Shown piece after piece: positions 1 through 9,063 of a stretch of DNA of 64,000 bases. Position numbers and translations under genes: made by a program. The stretch's first letter is position 1, and each line of letters opens with the position of its first letter. The DNA lies in contig NZ_CP010836.1 of the NCBI RefSeq assembly GCF_000935025.1, positions 3,596,001-3,660,000 on the forward strand. Direction: 5' to 3'. This DNA is from Sphingomonas hengshuiensis (GTDB lineage: Bacteria > Pseudomonadota > Alphaproteobacteria > Sphingomonadales > Sphingomonadaceae). The notes below the pieces were generated by a model. It was not told the origin of the DNA and searched no databases. It saw only the letters and a program-made list of their open reading frames with translations.

Positions 1-589
1 TCGCGACCGCGTTGGTAGCAAGGCTGCCGCTCAGCGCGATGCCGGCGCCGAGCGCCGTGCTGGCATAGCTCAGCGCCGGGTTGGCGTCGCCATAGAGGCG
101 CGACAGGGCATCGGCAGTGACCGTCACCGGGCGCTGCGCCACGCTCAGATCAGCACCGACATAGGTCAGCGCATAATTGCCATTGGCGGCATCGCTCAGC
201 GTACCGCGGGTGATCGCATAGCCGCCGACATTGCTGGTCGCGACCGCGTTGGTAGCAAGGCTGCCGCTCAGCGCGATGCCGGCGCCGAGCGCCGTGCTGG
301 CATAGCTCAGCGCCGGGTTGGCGTCGCCATAGAGGCGCGACAGGGCATCGGCAGTGACCGTCACCGGGCGCTGCGCCACGCTCAGATCAGCACCGACATA
401 GGTCAGCGCATAATTGCCATTGGCGGCATCGCTCAGCGTACCGCGGGTGATCGCATAGCCGCCGACATTGCTGGTCGCGACCGCGTTGGTAGCAAGGCTG
501 CCGCTCAGCGCGATGCCGGCGCCGAGCGCCGTGCTGGCATAGCTCAGCGCCGGGTTGGCGTCGCCATAGAGGCGCGACAGGGCATCGGC
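1..589. repeat. 237-bp tandem repeat inside tpsA (two full copies plus 115 bp of a third)
   Basis: Copies begin at 1, 238 and 475. The first two are identical base for base, and the third matches for 115 bp before it diverges. The period is 79 codons, so the frame is kept; each unit encodes one MBG-type module. The array may continue beyond the left edge. Complete identity implies recent duplication or gene conversion, and the copy number may vary between strains. Confidence 0.97.
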
Positions 590-3500
590 GGTCACCGTCA
601 CGGGCCGCTGGTCGATTGTCAGTACGCCGGTGGCCGAAGCATCGACGGTGTAGCCGTTGATCCCGCTCACGCCCGACAGGGTGATGGCATAGCCGCCCGG
701 CTTGACGACCGCAGCTGCCGCGCTGCCGGTCGAGGCCAGCACCGGCGTGCCACTCCACGCGCTGGCGGCGCTGTCGGCGCGATAGGCGCCCGCCACGCCC
801 GGCCGGTAGCCGGCAACGGTGAAATTCGCCCCTTCGACCGTTCCGATCGTCAGGGCATTGCCGTAGGTCTTGTTCGTCGCGCTCGGGGTAAAGGTCAGCG
901 CGCCCGCCGCTTCGGCGAAGACATAGCGGTTGCCCGACGCGCTGAGCGTTGCACCCGCGGCGGTGCCCCAGATCGCAAGGTTGCCGCTGTCGAGCGCGCC
1001 GAACATGTTGCCGCCGGAGGTCGCCGAGTAGATCGTCCATTGCGACGCGGCAATCGCGTCCGAGCCGCGCGTGTTCACGAACGCGTCGGTCGTCGCCAGC
1101 GTGACCGCACCTTGCGCGGTGATCACGCCGCTGAGCGTCAGCGCGACGCTGTCGGTCAGCGCAAAGCTTCCGGCCGCGGTAAAGCCGTCGAGCGTGGCAA
1201 TCGCGTTGCCCGCATTGGTCAGCGCGACGCTCCCGGCACTGCCCGTCAGCGTACCGGCGGTGATCGCGGTTCCGGCCGCCTGCGTGATGGCGCCGCTGCC
1301 CGTGGTGAGCGACAAGGCATTCGCGCCGAGGTCGATCGATGCATCCAGCGTCAGCGCCCCATTGCTGGCAATCGCCAGGTCCACGAGCGACGCTATCGCC
1401 CGATCGATCGCGAACCCGCCGCCAGCGGTGATCGTCGTCGGCGTGGACGCGAGCGTGCTGGCGAGGTTGGCATAGGACGCGCCGAAGGGCGCCGCCGCGC
1501 TGGCCGACAGGGCCGTCAGCGTCGTGAGACCGGTGGTGAAGCTCTGGCGGCCCCCGACCACGGAAAGCCCGGAGAGATTGCCGTTGGCGTCGCGCGTCAG
1601 CCCGTCGGCATAGGCGATTCCACTCGCGGTCGACGTACCCGCCAGCGTCAGCGTCGTGCCGAGGACGGTGGTGGCGCCGGTGAGGGTGCCGGTGGGCACG
1701 ATCGTGTAATAATAGCCGTTGGCGCCGGTCGAGATTGTGCCGCTCCCCAGCGCCGCGCCGGCCGCATAGAGCCCAACCTGCGCGGCGGACGCGGCCGCGC
1801 CGCTGGCGGTGGTCGCGGTGCCGGAGATCGCCTGCACCCCGTTGGGGAAGAAGCTGCTGAGGTACGGATAGAGCCCAGCCGACCCGCCGGAAAACGCGCC
1901 ACCCAGCGCGGACGCGTCGCCGTTCTGGAATTGTTGCGTGGTGAGCGACGTGACCGCTTGGCTGTTCGAATCGCGGCCGATTCCGGCGGTTTGTCCGGTC
2001 GTCTGGCTGTCCCAATAGCCATTGGCAATCCTGGCCGAATTGGCGCCCAGGATCCCGCCGATCTGGTTGTTCGTGCCGCTGACCGCGCCGGTTGCGTAAA
2101 CGTTGCTCAAAAGGCCGTACGCCTCGCCCGCGACACCGCCGACGCGGCCGCCGGTGCCGCGCACCGCGCCGGTGGCGTAGACATTGCTCAGCGTGCCATA
2201 GACATAGCCCGCCAGGCCGCCGACATGATTGACGCCGCTGGCCGCACCGGTGGCATACGCGTTGCTCACCGTGCCGGCGTTGAATCCGACCAGGCCGCCA
2301 ACGTAATTCGCCGTGCTGGTGACCGCGCCGACGGCATAGACGTTGGACACGGTGCCAAAGTTGTTGTCGCCCAACAGCCCACCGATCCTGTCACCACCGC
2401 CGCTGACCGCGCCCGTTGCATGGGAATTGCTGATCGTTCCGCCGGCATCATTCATTCCGACGAGACCGCCGGTCGCACCGCCCGAGCCGCTGACCGCACC
2501 AGTCGCATAGGCGTTGTTGACGCTTCCACGGTAATTGAGTCCGACGAGCCCACCGACATATATCGGGCCGGAGACAGTGCCGGTCGCGTAAGCGTCGCCC
2601 ACCGTGCCGGAATTGTTATAGCCGACCAGACCACCGGCATAGGTCGCGCCGGAGACGGTGCCGGTTGCGTAGGCGTCGCGCACCGTGCCGGAATTGTTGT
2701 AGCCGACCAGGCCACCGAGATATCCAAGTGCGCTGACCGCCCCGGTGGCGTGGACACTGCTTACCGTGCCGCTTGAGTTGAACCCCACCAGCCCGCCGAC
2801 ATAAAAGGTGCCGCCGACCGTTCCGGTGGCATAGGCGTTGCGCACCGTCCCGGAGCGATTGTACCCGACCAGCCCGCCGACCTGGTATCGGCCGCTGACA
2901 GTGCCGCCGACCATGCCGATGTCGCGCACCGTGCCGCTGAGCGCCCCGATCAACCCTGCAAAGTCCCCGGTCGATGCAATCGTGAGGTTGGAAAGGGTGT
3001 GACCAAGTCCCTCCAGCGTGCCGGTAAACGGGCTCGTGTCCGCGGTTGCGACCAGCGCCTGGGTGTAGCTCGTCCCGCTCGCGTCGAGATCCCGCGCCAG
3101 CGCATAGTTGCCGGCCAGACCGGTCGTGTCGATCGCATCGACCTCGGCCATGCTGTAGAGCAACGTATACGCGCTGCCGTTGACGCTCAGGCTCCCCCCG
3201 CTGCCGGTAAAGCTCAGGCTCGCGCCCTGCGCGAAGGTGAGATCGCCGCTGGCGGTGTTCCAATTGAGCATGACGCCGCCCGCACCACCTGCCGTGATAT
3301 CAGCGTTGACCGCGATCGAGTTCGCCGCGCTGAGCGTCAGCGTGCTGCCGCTGCTCCAGCTGATCGGCGCCGCCACGGTGATGGTGCCGTCCTGGGTGCC
3401 GCTGCTGCCGGTGGAGACGGTGACGTTTGCGGTGGCGAGCGCGGTCGACAGCGTTGTGGCGTTGAGGATGCTGTCATTGCCATTGGCGGTAAAACCGCCG

Positions 3501-4663
3501 CCGGTCGTGCTCGTACCGTTCGAGATCGTAAGGTTGTACGGATCGAGCAGCAGCGTGCCGAACGTCGCGCCGGTGAGATCGGTGGTGCCGGTGTAATCGA
3601 GCCGGCCCTTCGATGAGACCTCGGCATCGCCGCCGGTGCGGCCGGTCGCCGAGATCGTGCCGGCGAACGCGGTGTGGCTATCGGACCACAGCACGATCGT
3701 GCCGCCATCGCCGCCGGCGGTGGCGTCGGCGCGGATCGTGCTGGCGGCATCGACACGCAGCGTATCGGCATGCGCGAGCGTGCCGCCGCCTGTCGCATCG
3801 CCGCCGATCCGGACGCTGCCGCCGCCGGCGGTGCCCGAGACGTCGATCGATGCCCCGGCGAGCGTGATATCGCCGCCGGTGAGCACCACCGTGCCGCCGA
3901 CCGTGCCGACCCCGGTCGCCGCGATGCTGCCGCTGAGGTTGACGATGCTGCGCGCCGCATCCACCGCCTGCGCCGCGCTCAGCACGATCGCGCCGCCATC
4001 GGCGACGATCCGACCCGACATGAGGATGCCGCCGTTCGCCGCCGGCAGCGCCACCTGGAGGAAGCCGTTGCCCTCCAGATCGAGCGTAACGCGCGTTCCC
4101 GCACCTAGCGCGACCGTGCCGAGCGGCGCCAGGATCAGCCCGCTATTCTCGACGCGACCGCCCAGCAACGCCGCATAGCCGCCCTTGAGGATAGTGATCG
4201 TGCCGCGATTCACGACCGAACCGCCGACGCCGGTGACGACGATCTCGCCCTTCATGAACGCATCGTCGGACAGGCCGAGCGTCGACGCGACGAAGCCCGC
4301 GGCGTTGACGCTGCCGGTTTCAGTGATGAGGATGCCGTTAGGATTGACGAGATAGACCAGGCCGTTGGCGGTGATCTGGCCGGCGATGGTGGAGGTGGCG
4401 CTGCCGGTCACCCGGTTGAGCAGCGCCGCATGCGAGCCCGGCTGGCTGATATCGACGCGTCCGCCCGCGCCGACCGAAAAATCCTGCCAGTTGATCACCG
4501 CGCGATCGCTCGTCTGCGTGATCGTCATCGCCCCCGGTGCCGGCGCGTTGATCACAGCGGCGCCAGCCGCGACCTGGCCGCCGGTCGGCAGCGCTTGCGC
4601 GCGCAGCTCGGCGGGCATCAGCGCGGTCGAGGCAAGGAGCGCAACAGCGAGTGGGCGGGACAT
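1..4663 (-). CDS. TpsA-type filamentous haemagglutinin-like adhesin with GLUG and MBG-type repeats (C-terminus off window)
   Basis: Secreted exoprotein of a two-partner secretion system, expected to be exported through the TpsB encoded just upstream and to act at the cell surface in adhesion. The frame is open from the ATG at 4663 to the left edge (at least 1554 codons). Residues 1-22 are a signal peptide ending in RAQA. The TPS/haemagglutination-activity domain covers about residues 25-150 and holds the hallmark NPNGI motif near residue 110. A run of about 12 GLUG repeats (GGLVGYN...AYATG) lies at about residues 560-870. MBG-type modules (YGDANPALSY) start near residue 1260 and end in near-identical tandem units. 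The start has an AAGGA Shine-Dalgarno overlapping the tpsB stop, 11 bp away, so the two are co-transcribed. The ligand is unknown. The missing C-terminus prevents saying how it is retained. Confidence 0.9.
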   Translation of the reverse strand, partial: MSRPLAVALLASTALMPAELRAQALPTGGQVAAGAAVINAPAPGAMTITQTSDRAVINWQDFSVGAGGRVDISQPGSHAALLNRVTGSATSTIAGQITANGLVYLVNPNGILITETGSVNAAGFVASTLGLSDDAFMKGEIVVTGVGGSVVNRGTITILKGGYAALLGGRVENSGLILAPLGTVALGAGTRVTLDLEGNGFLQVALPAANGGILMSGRIVADGGAIVLSAAQAVDAARSIVNLSGSIAATGVGTVGGTVVLTGGDITLAGASIDVSGTAGGGSVRIGGDATGGGTLAHADTLRVDAASTIRADATAGGDGGTIVLWSDSHTAFAGTISATGRTGGDAEVSSKGRLDYTGTTDLTGATFGTLLLDPYNLTISNGTSTTGGGFTANGNDSILNATTLSTALATANVTVSTGSSGTQDGTITVAAPISWSSGSTLTLSAANSIAVNADITAGGAGGVMLNWNTASGDLTFAQGASLSFTGSGGSLSVNGSAYTLLYSMAEVDAIDTTGLAGNYALARDLDASGTSYTQALVATADTSPFTGTLEGLGHTLSNLTIASTGDFAGLIGALSGTVRDIGMVGGTVSGRYQVGGLVGYNRSGTVRNAYATGTVGGTFYVGGLVGFNSSGTVSSVHATGAVSALGYLGGLVGYNNSGTVRDAYATGTVSGATYAGGLVGYNNSGTVGDAYATGTVSGPIYVGGLVGLNYRGSVNNAYATGAVSGSGGATGGLVGMNDAGGTISNSHATGAVSGGGDRIGGLLGDNNFGTVSNVYAVGAVTSTANYVGGLVGFNAGTVSNAYATGAASGVNHVGGLAGYVYGTLSNVYATGAVRGTGGRVGGVAGEAYGLLSNVYATGAVSGTNNQIGGILGANSARIANGYWDSQTTGQTAGIGRDSNSQAVTSLTTQQFQNGDASALGGAFSGGSAGLYPYLSSFFPNGVQAISGTATTASGAAASAAQVGLYAAGAALGSGTISTGANGYYYTIVPTGTLTGATTVLGTTLTLAGTSTASGIAYADGLTRDANGNLSGLSVVGGRQSFTTGLTTLTALSASAAAPFGASYANLASTLASTPTTITAGGGFAIDRAIASLVDLAIASNGALTLDASIDLGANALSLTTGSGAITQAAGTAITAGTLTGSAGSVALTNAGNAIATLDGFTAAGSFALTDSVALTLSGVITAQGAVTLATTDAFVNTRGSDAIAASQWTIYSATSGGNMFGALDSGNLAIWGTAAGATLSASGNRYVFAEAAGALTFTPSATNKTYGNALTIGTVEGANFTVAGYRPGVAGAYRADSAASAWSGTPVLASTGSAAAAVVKPGGYAITLSGVSGINGYTVDASATGVLTIDQRPVTVTADALSRLYGDANPALSYASTALGAGIALSGSLATNAVATSNVGGYAITRGTLSDAANGNYALTYVGADLSVAQRPVTVTADALSRLYGDANPALSYASTALGAGIALSGSLATNAVATSNVGGYAITRGTLSDAANGNYALTYVGADLSVAQRPVTVTADALSRLYGDANPALSYASTALGAGIALSGSLATNAVA
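2040..2990 (-). repeat. GLUG-motif repeat region of tpsA
   Basis: About twelve degenerate repeats of 23-28 codons in the tpsA frame, each built on GGLVG-x-N-x-GTV-x-x-AYATG-x-V. Unlike the 237-bp repeats nearer the C-terminus these have diverged at DNA level, so they are older. GLUG motifs occur in bacterial surface and peptidase-associated proteins and are thought to be structural. Confidence 0.85.
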
Positions 4664-4674
4664 GGGTGCGATCC

Positions 4675-6405
4675 TTAGAAGTAAACGGCGGTGGTGAAGG
4701 CGATACGGCTGGCGTGGCCAGGGCGGCCGTCGACCTGCGCGCGGCCATATTCGATCGAGGCTCTGAGCCCGGGATGGCCGTCGCGCGCCGCCGCATAGAG
4801 CCGCAGCCCCGCGCCGAATGCCGACGCTGCAGTGATCGACCGCTCTAACGTGGTCGGTTCGCTGAAGCGGACCTGGCCGTACGCGCCGAAGCCGTAAGGC
4901 GCGATCTGGCCGAACCCGCCGCGGAACCGCAGCGCGAACGGCGCCTTGAGTTCGGCGCGGCCGATGAAGCCAGCGTCGCCCTGAAGCGAGCCCGAGCCGA
5001 GCGGCGAGAGCCCGTCGAGCGTCGCGATGCCGATCTGCTCGCTGTTGCCCAACACCTCGCCGAACGCGGTCTGGGCGCGCGCGCGCAGCGCGATCACGGC
5101 ATGCGACGCGATCGGCTGCTCCAACGTGGCGTCCGCCTCGATCTTGTGGAAGGCGGCACGTACGCCGCTGCGCGACAGCGGCAGCAAGGCGGTCGCGTCG
5201 GCGGCGTCGCGCGCACCGAGCGCATTCAGCCCGACCGAGCCCTGCGCATGGACGGTGGCGATGCCGCCACCGGGCAAGGCGACGCTCGCCGTGGCGCCGG
5301 CACGCACGATCCGCAGCCGATCGAGCGACAGTGGCAGCATCACCGGATCGATGATCCGCACGCGTTCGTCCTGTGCATCGAACGCCAGCTCGCCCATCAG
5401 CGTGACGGCGCGAGTAAGCACGAGCGGGTAGCGCACGCGCGCCGACAATCGCTGGAAGCGGCTCCCGAAGCCGGGCTGGCGGCTATCGTGGCGCGGCGCG
5501 GTGCGCGCGTCGGTGCCCTCGATGTTGAGCATGAGGCCGTCATGACCGAGCGGCAGGATCACGCCGCCAGCGAGCGCGCGATTGCGCGGGGTCGCGTCGA
5601 GCACCGCGGTGCCGCTGCCGCCATTGGGCAGCCCGTTCGCGCGCAGGTAGATCAACTCGCCCGCGCCGAGCACCGAATTGAAGTCGACACCGACCCCGAA
5701 GGCATAGCGCCCGAGTGCCGACGGCAGCGTGTTGTCGAGCGTCACGAAGCCCGACACGGGCCGCTGGGTCCCCTCGATCACCAGCACGACTGCGCCGGGC
5801 TTGGTGCCCGCCGCGAGCGTCGAGCGCAGCACGACCCCGGGCAGATCGGCGGCGAGCAGCAGACGGCGCTCGAGAGCGGCGAGCGTGAGCCCCGGCACCC
5901 CCGCGAGCGGCGCGAGCGTCGCCTCCACCGCATGCCGCACATTGGCGGGCACGTTGCCGACGTCGATCCGCTCGATATAACCGTCGACGATCACCAGCCG
6001 CAGCGTCGCACCATCGGCCAGGGTCTGCGGCGGCACGGTGACGCGCGTCAGGACATGGCCGGCGCGCGCATAGCTGACCTCGAGTTCGCGCGCGGCGGCG
6101 AAGATTTCCGAGACCTTGATCGTGCGCCCGACGAGCCGGGCCTTGAGCGCGGCAAGGGCATCCGGCCTCGGCACGGCGCCTTCGATCGCGACATCCCCGA
6201 CCCGGACGTCGATCGCTTCGGACCCGGCCGGTGCCACCGCACCCGCCCCCGAAGGAATGACGACCGACCCTGCTGCGGTTGCGCCCGGCGGAGCGAATGT
6301 CGGCGGGGTGATCTGGCTCGCAGTCTGCGCCAGCGCCGGAACGGGCAACAGAATTATGACCTGCAGCATACAGCGCTGCAGCATCCGCGCGTCGCGAGCA
6401 GTCAC
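4675..6405 (-). CDS. TpsB outer-membrane transporter (ShlB/FhaC/HecB family)
   Basis: Outer-membrane beta-barrel pore of a two-partner secretion system that exports the TpsA adhesin encoded 11 bp downstream. The 576-residue length fits the family. A signal peptide ends at ALA-Q (about residue 26). A proline/alanine-rich linker leads to a POTRA domain of the ShlB type (about residues 66-142: DVRVGDVAIEG ... LVIVDGYIERIDV). The barrel follows from about residue 180 and ends in the terminal Phe (AVYF) that the Bam complex recognises. Starts at Met8 or Met13 are also possible and would leave a more ordinary signal peptide. TpsB upstream of TpsA is the usual order. Confidence 0.93.
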   Translation of the reverse strand: MTARDARMLQRCMLQVIILLPVPALAQTASQITPPTFAPPGATAAGSVVIPSGAGAVAPAGSEAIDVRVGDVAIEGAVPRPDALAALKARLVGRTIKVSEIFAAARELEVSYARAGHVLTRVTVPPQTLADGATLRLVIVDGYIERIDVGNVPANVRHAVEATLAPLAGVPGLTLAALERRLLLAADLPGVVLRSTLAAGTKPGAVVLVIEGTQRPVSGFVTLDNTLPSALGRYAFGVGVDFNSVLGAGELIYLRANGLPNGGSGTAVLDATPRNRALAGGVILPLGHDGLMLNIEGTDARTAPRHDSRQPGFGSRFQRLSARVRYPLVLTRAVTLMGELAFDAQDERVRIIDPVMLPLSLDRLRIVRAGATASVALPGGGIATVHAQGSVGLNALGARDAADATALLPLSRSGVRAAFHKIEADATLEQPIASHAVIALRARAQTAFGEVLGNSEQIGIATLDGLSPLGSGSLQGDAGFIGRAELKAPFALRFRGGFGQIAPYGFGAYGQVRFSEPTTLERSITAASAFGAGLRLYAAARDGHPGLRASIEYGRAQVDGRPGHASRIAFTTAVYF

Positions 6406-6791
6406 GAAAATTCCCCCGAATTGTGCCGATTATTCACAGCGAATGGCTGCCACCACCTGGTGGCGGTAGCTGGTGGCGTGGGTTAGACGATCATCGCAAC
6501 CGGGCGGCCGCGCGCTCTGAAAATGGTCGCGTCGATATAAGAGTGCGTCGATATGCAATCGTCAGGTCGGGCCAACCGTGCGGCTGCTCGGCCCCATAGA
6601 CTTAGCCCCAGCTATGCGAGTTTACCAAAGCGCGAGCCTGTATTTCCTTACAAAAGCGCATCTTCGAGCAATTCCAATCACCTTGCGTGTGCTGAGACAC
6701 ATCGGTAAGCCCCCGCGCACACCATCGGGACGGGATAGAAATTGGCCGGCAGGACATTCCGCTGATCCTCAGCGGCAGCCACACGCCCGGC
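6406..6791. other. Intergenic region between divergent tpsB and the AraC-family gene
   Basis: About 386 bp without a convincing gene. It must carry the promoters for the tpsBA pair (leftward) and the AraC-type regulator (rightward). Visible features are a CACC/GGTGG-rich imperfect palindrome near 6452-6478 and two copies of GCGTCGATAT at about 6530-6555. No clear sigma-70 hexamers were identified. The base composition is less GC-rich than in the flanking genes. Confidence 0.5.
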
Positions 6792-7691
6792 GTGCAGGCT
6801 GCGGACTTTTGCCTGCCCCCCGGAACGGCGCTCCGCTACGAGCTGGCCGCCGATCCGTTGCGGCCGGTGTTGTCTAGCTATAGCGTGCTCGATTCCGATC
6901 CGGCCGTTCAATCGGGCGCGGTCAATTGGGTATTGCCTGGGTGGGCAAGGCTGTGGATCATATTGGCGCCCGATCCGCTTCAGATCACGATCCGCAATCG
7001 ACATTATCCCGCGCTCCGGGCTGCCATGCTGTTCGGCGTGACCAGCAGGGCGATGCCGGTCTCGGCCTATGGCGGGGTCACCGTCGCCATCGATATCGGG
7101 CCGCTAGCCTGGGCGCGGCTGTTCCAGCCGTCGGCGGAATTGCTGCGGGATCGCATTACCCCACTCGACGAGCTTCTGCCGCCGGGCTGGAGCGAGGACC
7201 TTATCACGGGGATCGAACGATCCGATCGCGGTGCGCAGGTCAAAGGCGTGCTCGACGATTTTTTCCTCAACCGCATGCCGCCACCCCATCCGCAGGAGAA
7301 ACTGATTGCCGCAATTGCCGCGCTGCTCGGCGACGAACGCACGCATGATCTGGCCGGCGCAGCAGCCCGGGTCGGGATCGGAAAGCGGGCGCTGCTTGGG
7401 CTGACGAAACGCTATTTCGGTTTCCCGCCCAAGATCCTCTCGATGCGGACGCGCTTCCTGCGCGCGCTGACGGGCATGCTGCTCCAGCCGGACGTTCCGG
7501 ATTTCTCGGCGATAGCACCCGGCTATCACGACGCCTCGCATTTCATCCGCGATGCCAATCGCTTCCTTGGGATGACGCCGCGCCGATTTCTGGCAATCGA
7601 CATGCCTTACACCCGCGCCGCCCTGCGCGCGCGCAGGCTGGTGACGGGCGCGGCCCTGTCCGCGCTGGACATCGTCGACGTCGCGCGTTGA
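6792..7691 (+). CDS. AraC-family transcriptional regulator
   Basis: Predicted cytoplasmic DNA-binding regulator of 299 residues. The N-terminal ~180 residues form an effector-binding region like those of AraC proteins with a DUF6597-type front half. The C-terminal ~100 residues carry the double helix-turn-helix: LAGAAARVGIGKRAL is the first helix pair, and the YHDASHFIRDANRFLGMTPRRF segment has the family pattern of a residue run before a final P-x-x-F. The start is GTG at 6792; no ATG lies between it and the in-frame stop at 6693, so the exact start is uncertain. It is divergent from tpsBA and might control it, but that is only positional inference. Confidence 0.8.
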   Translation: MQAADFCLPPGTALRYELAADPLRPVLSSYSVLDSDPAVQSGAVNWVLPGWARLWIILAPDPLQITIRNRHYPALRAAMLFGVTSRAMPVSAYGGVTVAIDIGPLAWARLFQPSAELLRDRITPLDELLPPGWSEDLITGIERSDRGAQVKGVLDDFFLNRMPPPHPQEKLIAAIAALLGDERTHDLAGAAARVGIGKRALLGLTKRYFGFPPKILSMRTRFLRALTGMLLQPDVPDFSAIAPGYHDASHFIRDANRFLGMTPRRFLAIDMPYTRAALRARRLVTGAALSALDIVDVAR

Positions 7692-7755
7692 GGAATCGGA
7701 CGGATTGGATGGGGTCCCCCGAAGGGGTTGGATTTCCGTGCATTTTTTGCTGGCG

Positions 7756-7831
7756 TGGTGGAGCTGAGGGGAATCGAACCCCTGACCTCTGCAGTGCGAT
7801 TGCAGCGCTCTCCCATCTGAGCTACAGCCCC
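7756..7831 (-). tRNA. tRNA-Ala (anticodon CGC)
   Basis: A complete 76-nt cloverleaf with CCA encoded. The acceptor stem GGGGCTG pairs with CAGCTCC (one G-U pair), followed by discriminator A73. The anticodon stem CTGCA/TGCAG closes a 7-nt loop, ATCGCAC, giving anticodon CGC, which reads GCG, a favoured Ala codon in this GC-rich genome. The T-arm contains GGTTCGATTCC. It stands alone rather than in an rRNA operon. Confidence 0.95.
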
Positions 7832-8061
7832 GCCGCCGGACCCCAGTTGCGCTGGGAGGCGCACCCCTTAACCCCAGCGGATGCGCGATGCAACCGGCTT
7901 AAATCGCCTCGCCGGGCCGGTCCCGCGATGCGCCGAACCGCCGCGTGCCGCGTCCGATCGCGGGAACCGGATCGGCCTCTCGCTCGCTTGAATCGCCGGA
8001 CGCGCGGTCGCCATGTCGATGGCCGCGACGCCTTGTCCCGAAGACAAGCAGGAGAGCGAAG

Positions 8062-9006
8062 ATGAACGACCGCAACAATCGCTATGGTCCGCGCGACGGC
8101 TATGGCAGCCGCGATACGCAGGATTACGGCTCGGGCCGCGACAATTATTATTCGAGCGCGCGCGATTACGCCGCCGCCGGCGAACTGGGCGGTCGCCGCG
8201 ACCGATCCGATTACGGCGCCGGTGCGCATCGCGATGACTCGCGCTGGCAGGGCGGCGAACCGCGCTATGCCAGCCAGACGCGCGACTGGGGCGGCGGCTC
8301 GCCGGCCTATCGCGATCAGGAATCGCGCAATCGCGGCTATGGCTCGCAAAGCCGCCGCGACGGCTATGGCCCCCAGGAGCAGCGCGGGCAGGATCGCTAT
8401 GGCGACGATCGCGGCTTTTTCGAGCGCGCGGGCGACGAAGTCCGCTCGTGGTTCGGCGACGAGGACGCCGAACGCCGCCGCGAGCGCGACCAGCGCTATG
8501 ACGACTATACCGCGCGCACCGAAGGCGGGCGCGACAGCTCGGGCCGCGACGACCATTATCATACGTGGCGCCGCCAGCGGATCGCCGAGCTCGACAAGGA
8601 TTATGACGAGTATCGCCGCGAGAACGCCAAGCGCTTCGAGGATGAATTCTCCGGCTGGCGCACCGATCGCCAGGGCCAGCGCGACAGCCTGCGCCGCGTG
8701 ACCGAGCATATGGATGTAGTCGGCTCGGACGGCAGCCATGTCGGCACGGTCGACAAGGTGCGCGGCGACCGCGTGATCCTGACCAAGACCGATAGCGAGG
8801 CGGGCGGGCATCATCATTCGATCCCGTCGCGCTGGATCCATCATGTCGATGACAAGGTGACGCTCCGCAAGACCGCCGACGAGGCCAAGGCGCATTGGAA
8901 GGACGAGGAGCGTTCGGGCGCGATGTTCGACAAGGACGATGCGCAGGACGATTCGAGCTGGAGCACCACGGGCAACCTCAACCGGAGCTTCTCGGGCACC
9001 TATTAA
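8062..9006 (+). CDS. DUF2171 domain protein with a long charged N-terminus
   Basis: Function unknown. The 314-residue product has an Arg/Asp/Gly/Tyr-rich, probably disordered first ~200 residues (repeated RD, RYG and YGS steps). A C-terminal DUF2171 module follows (about residues 215-285: VVGSDGSHVGTVDKV ... HHHSIPSRWI), a PRC-barrel-like fold. I chose ATG 8062 because it has the upstream GGAGAG Shine-Dalgarno; an extension to 7945 would add a basic stretch that looks non-coding. There is no signal peptide. Sphingomonads often encode such proteins, and a stress role is sometimes assumed but not shown here. A strong hairpin follows the stop. Confidence 0.8.
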   Translation: MNDRNNRYGPRDGYGSRDTQDYGSGRDNYYSSARDYAAAGELGGRRDRSDYGAGAHRDDSRWQGGEPRYASQTRDWGGGSPAYRDQESRNRGYGSQSRRDGYGPQEQRGQDRYGDDRGFFERAGDEVRSWFGDEDAERRRERDQRYDDYTARTEGGRDSSGRDDHYHTWRRQRIAELDKDYDEYRRENAKRFEDEFSGWRTDRQGQRDSLRRVTEHMDVVGSDGSHVGTVDKVRGDRVILTKTDSEAGGHHHSIPSRWIHHVDDKVTLRKTADEAKAHWKDEERSGAMFDKDDAQDDSSWSTTGNLNRSFSGTY

Positions 9007-9028
9007 GGTCCCGCATCGAAGCGACAAT

Positions 9029-9056
9029 GCGGCCCGGGGAGCGATCCCCGGGCCGC
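9029..9056. terminator. Hairpin between convergent genes, probable bidirectional terminator
   Basis: A perfect 12-bp stem (GCGGCCCGGGGA with its complement) closes a GCGA tetraloop between the stops of two convergent genes. There is no clear T-run on either side, so termination could be weak or Rho-assisted. Confidence 0.7.
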
Positions 9057-9063
9057 TTCGCGT

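Noticed and set aside
1..589. CRISPR-like or satellite array
   Set aside because: The 237-bp units are contiguous without spacers, keep the tpsA reading frame and encode a known protein module.
387..3263. Long ORFs on both strands here (for example 387-2015 minus and 1040-2776 plus)
   Set aside because: They are Arg-rich shadows of the tpsA frame, which itself is open without a stop from 4663 to the left edge and contains recognisable TPS, GLUG and MBG-type motifs.
6578..6877. 99-codon plus-strand ORF before the AraC-type gene
   Set aside because: It overlaps the regulator start in another frame, has no ribosome binding site and no recognisable domain.
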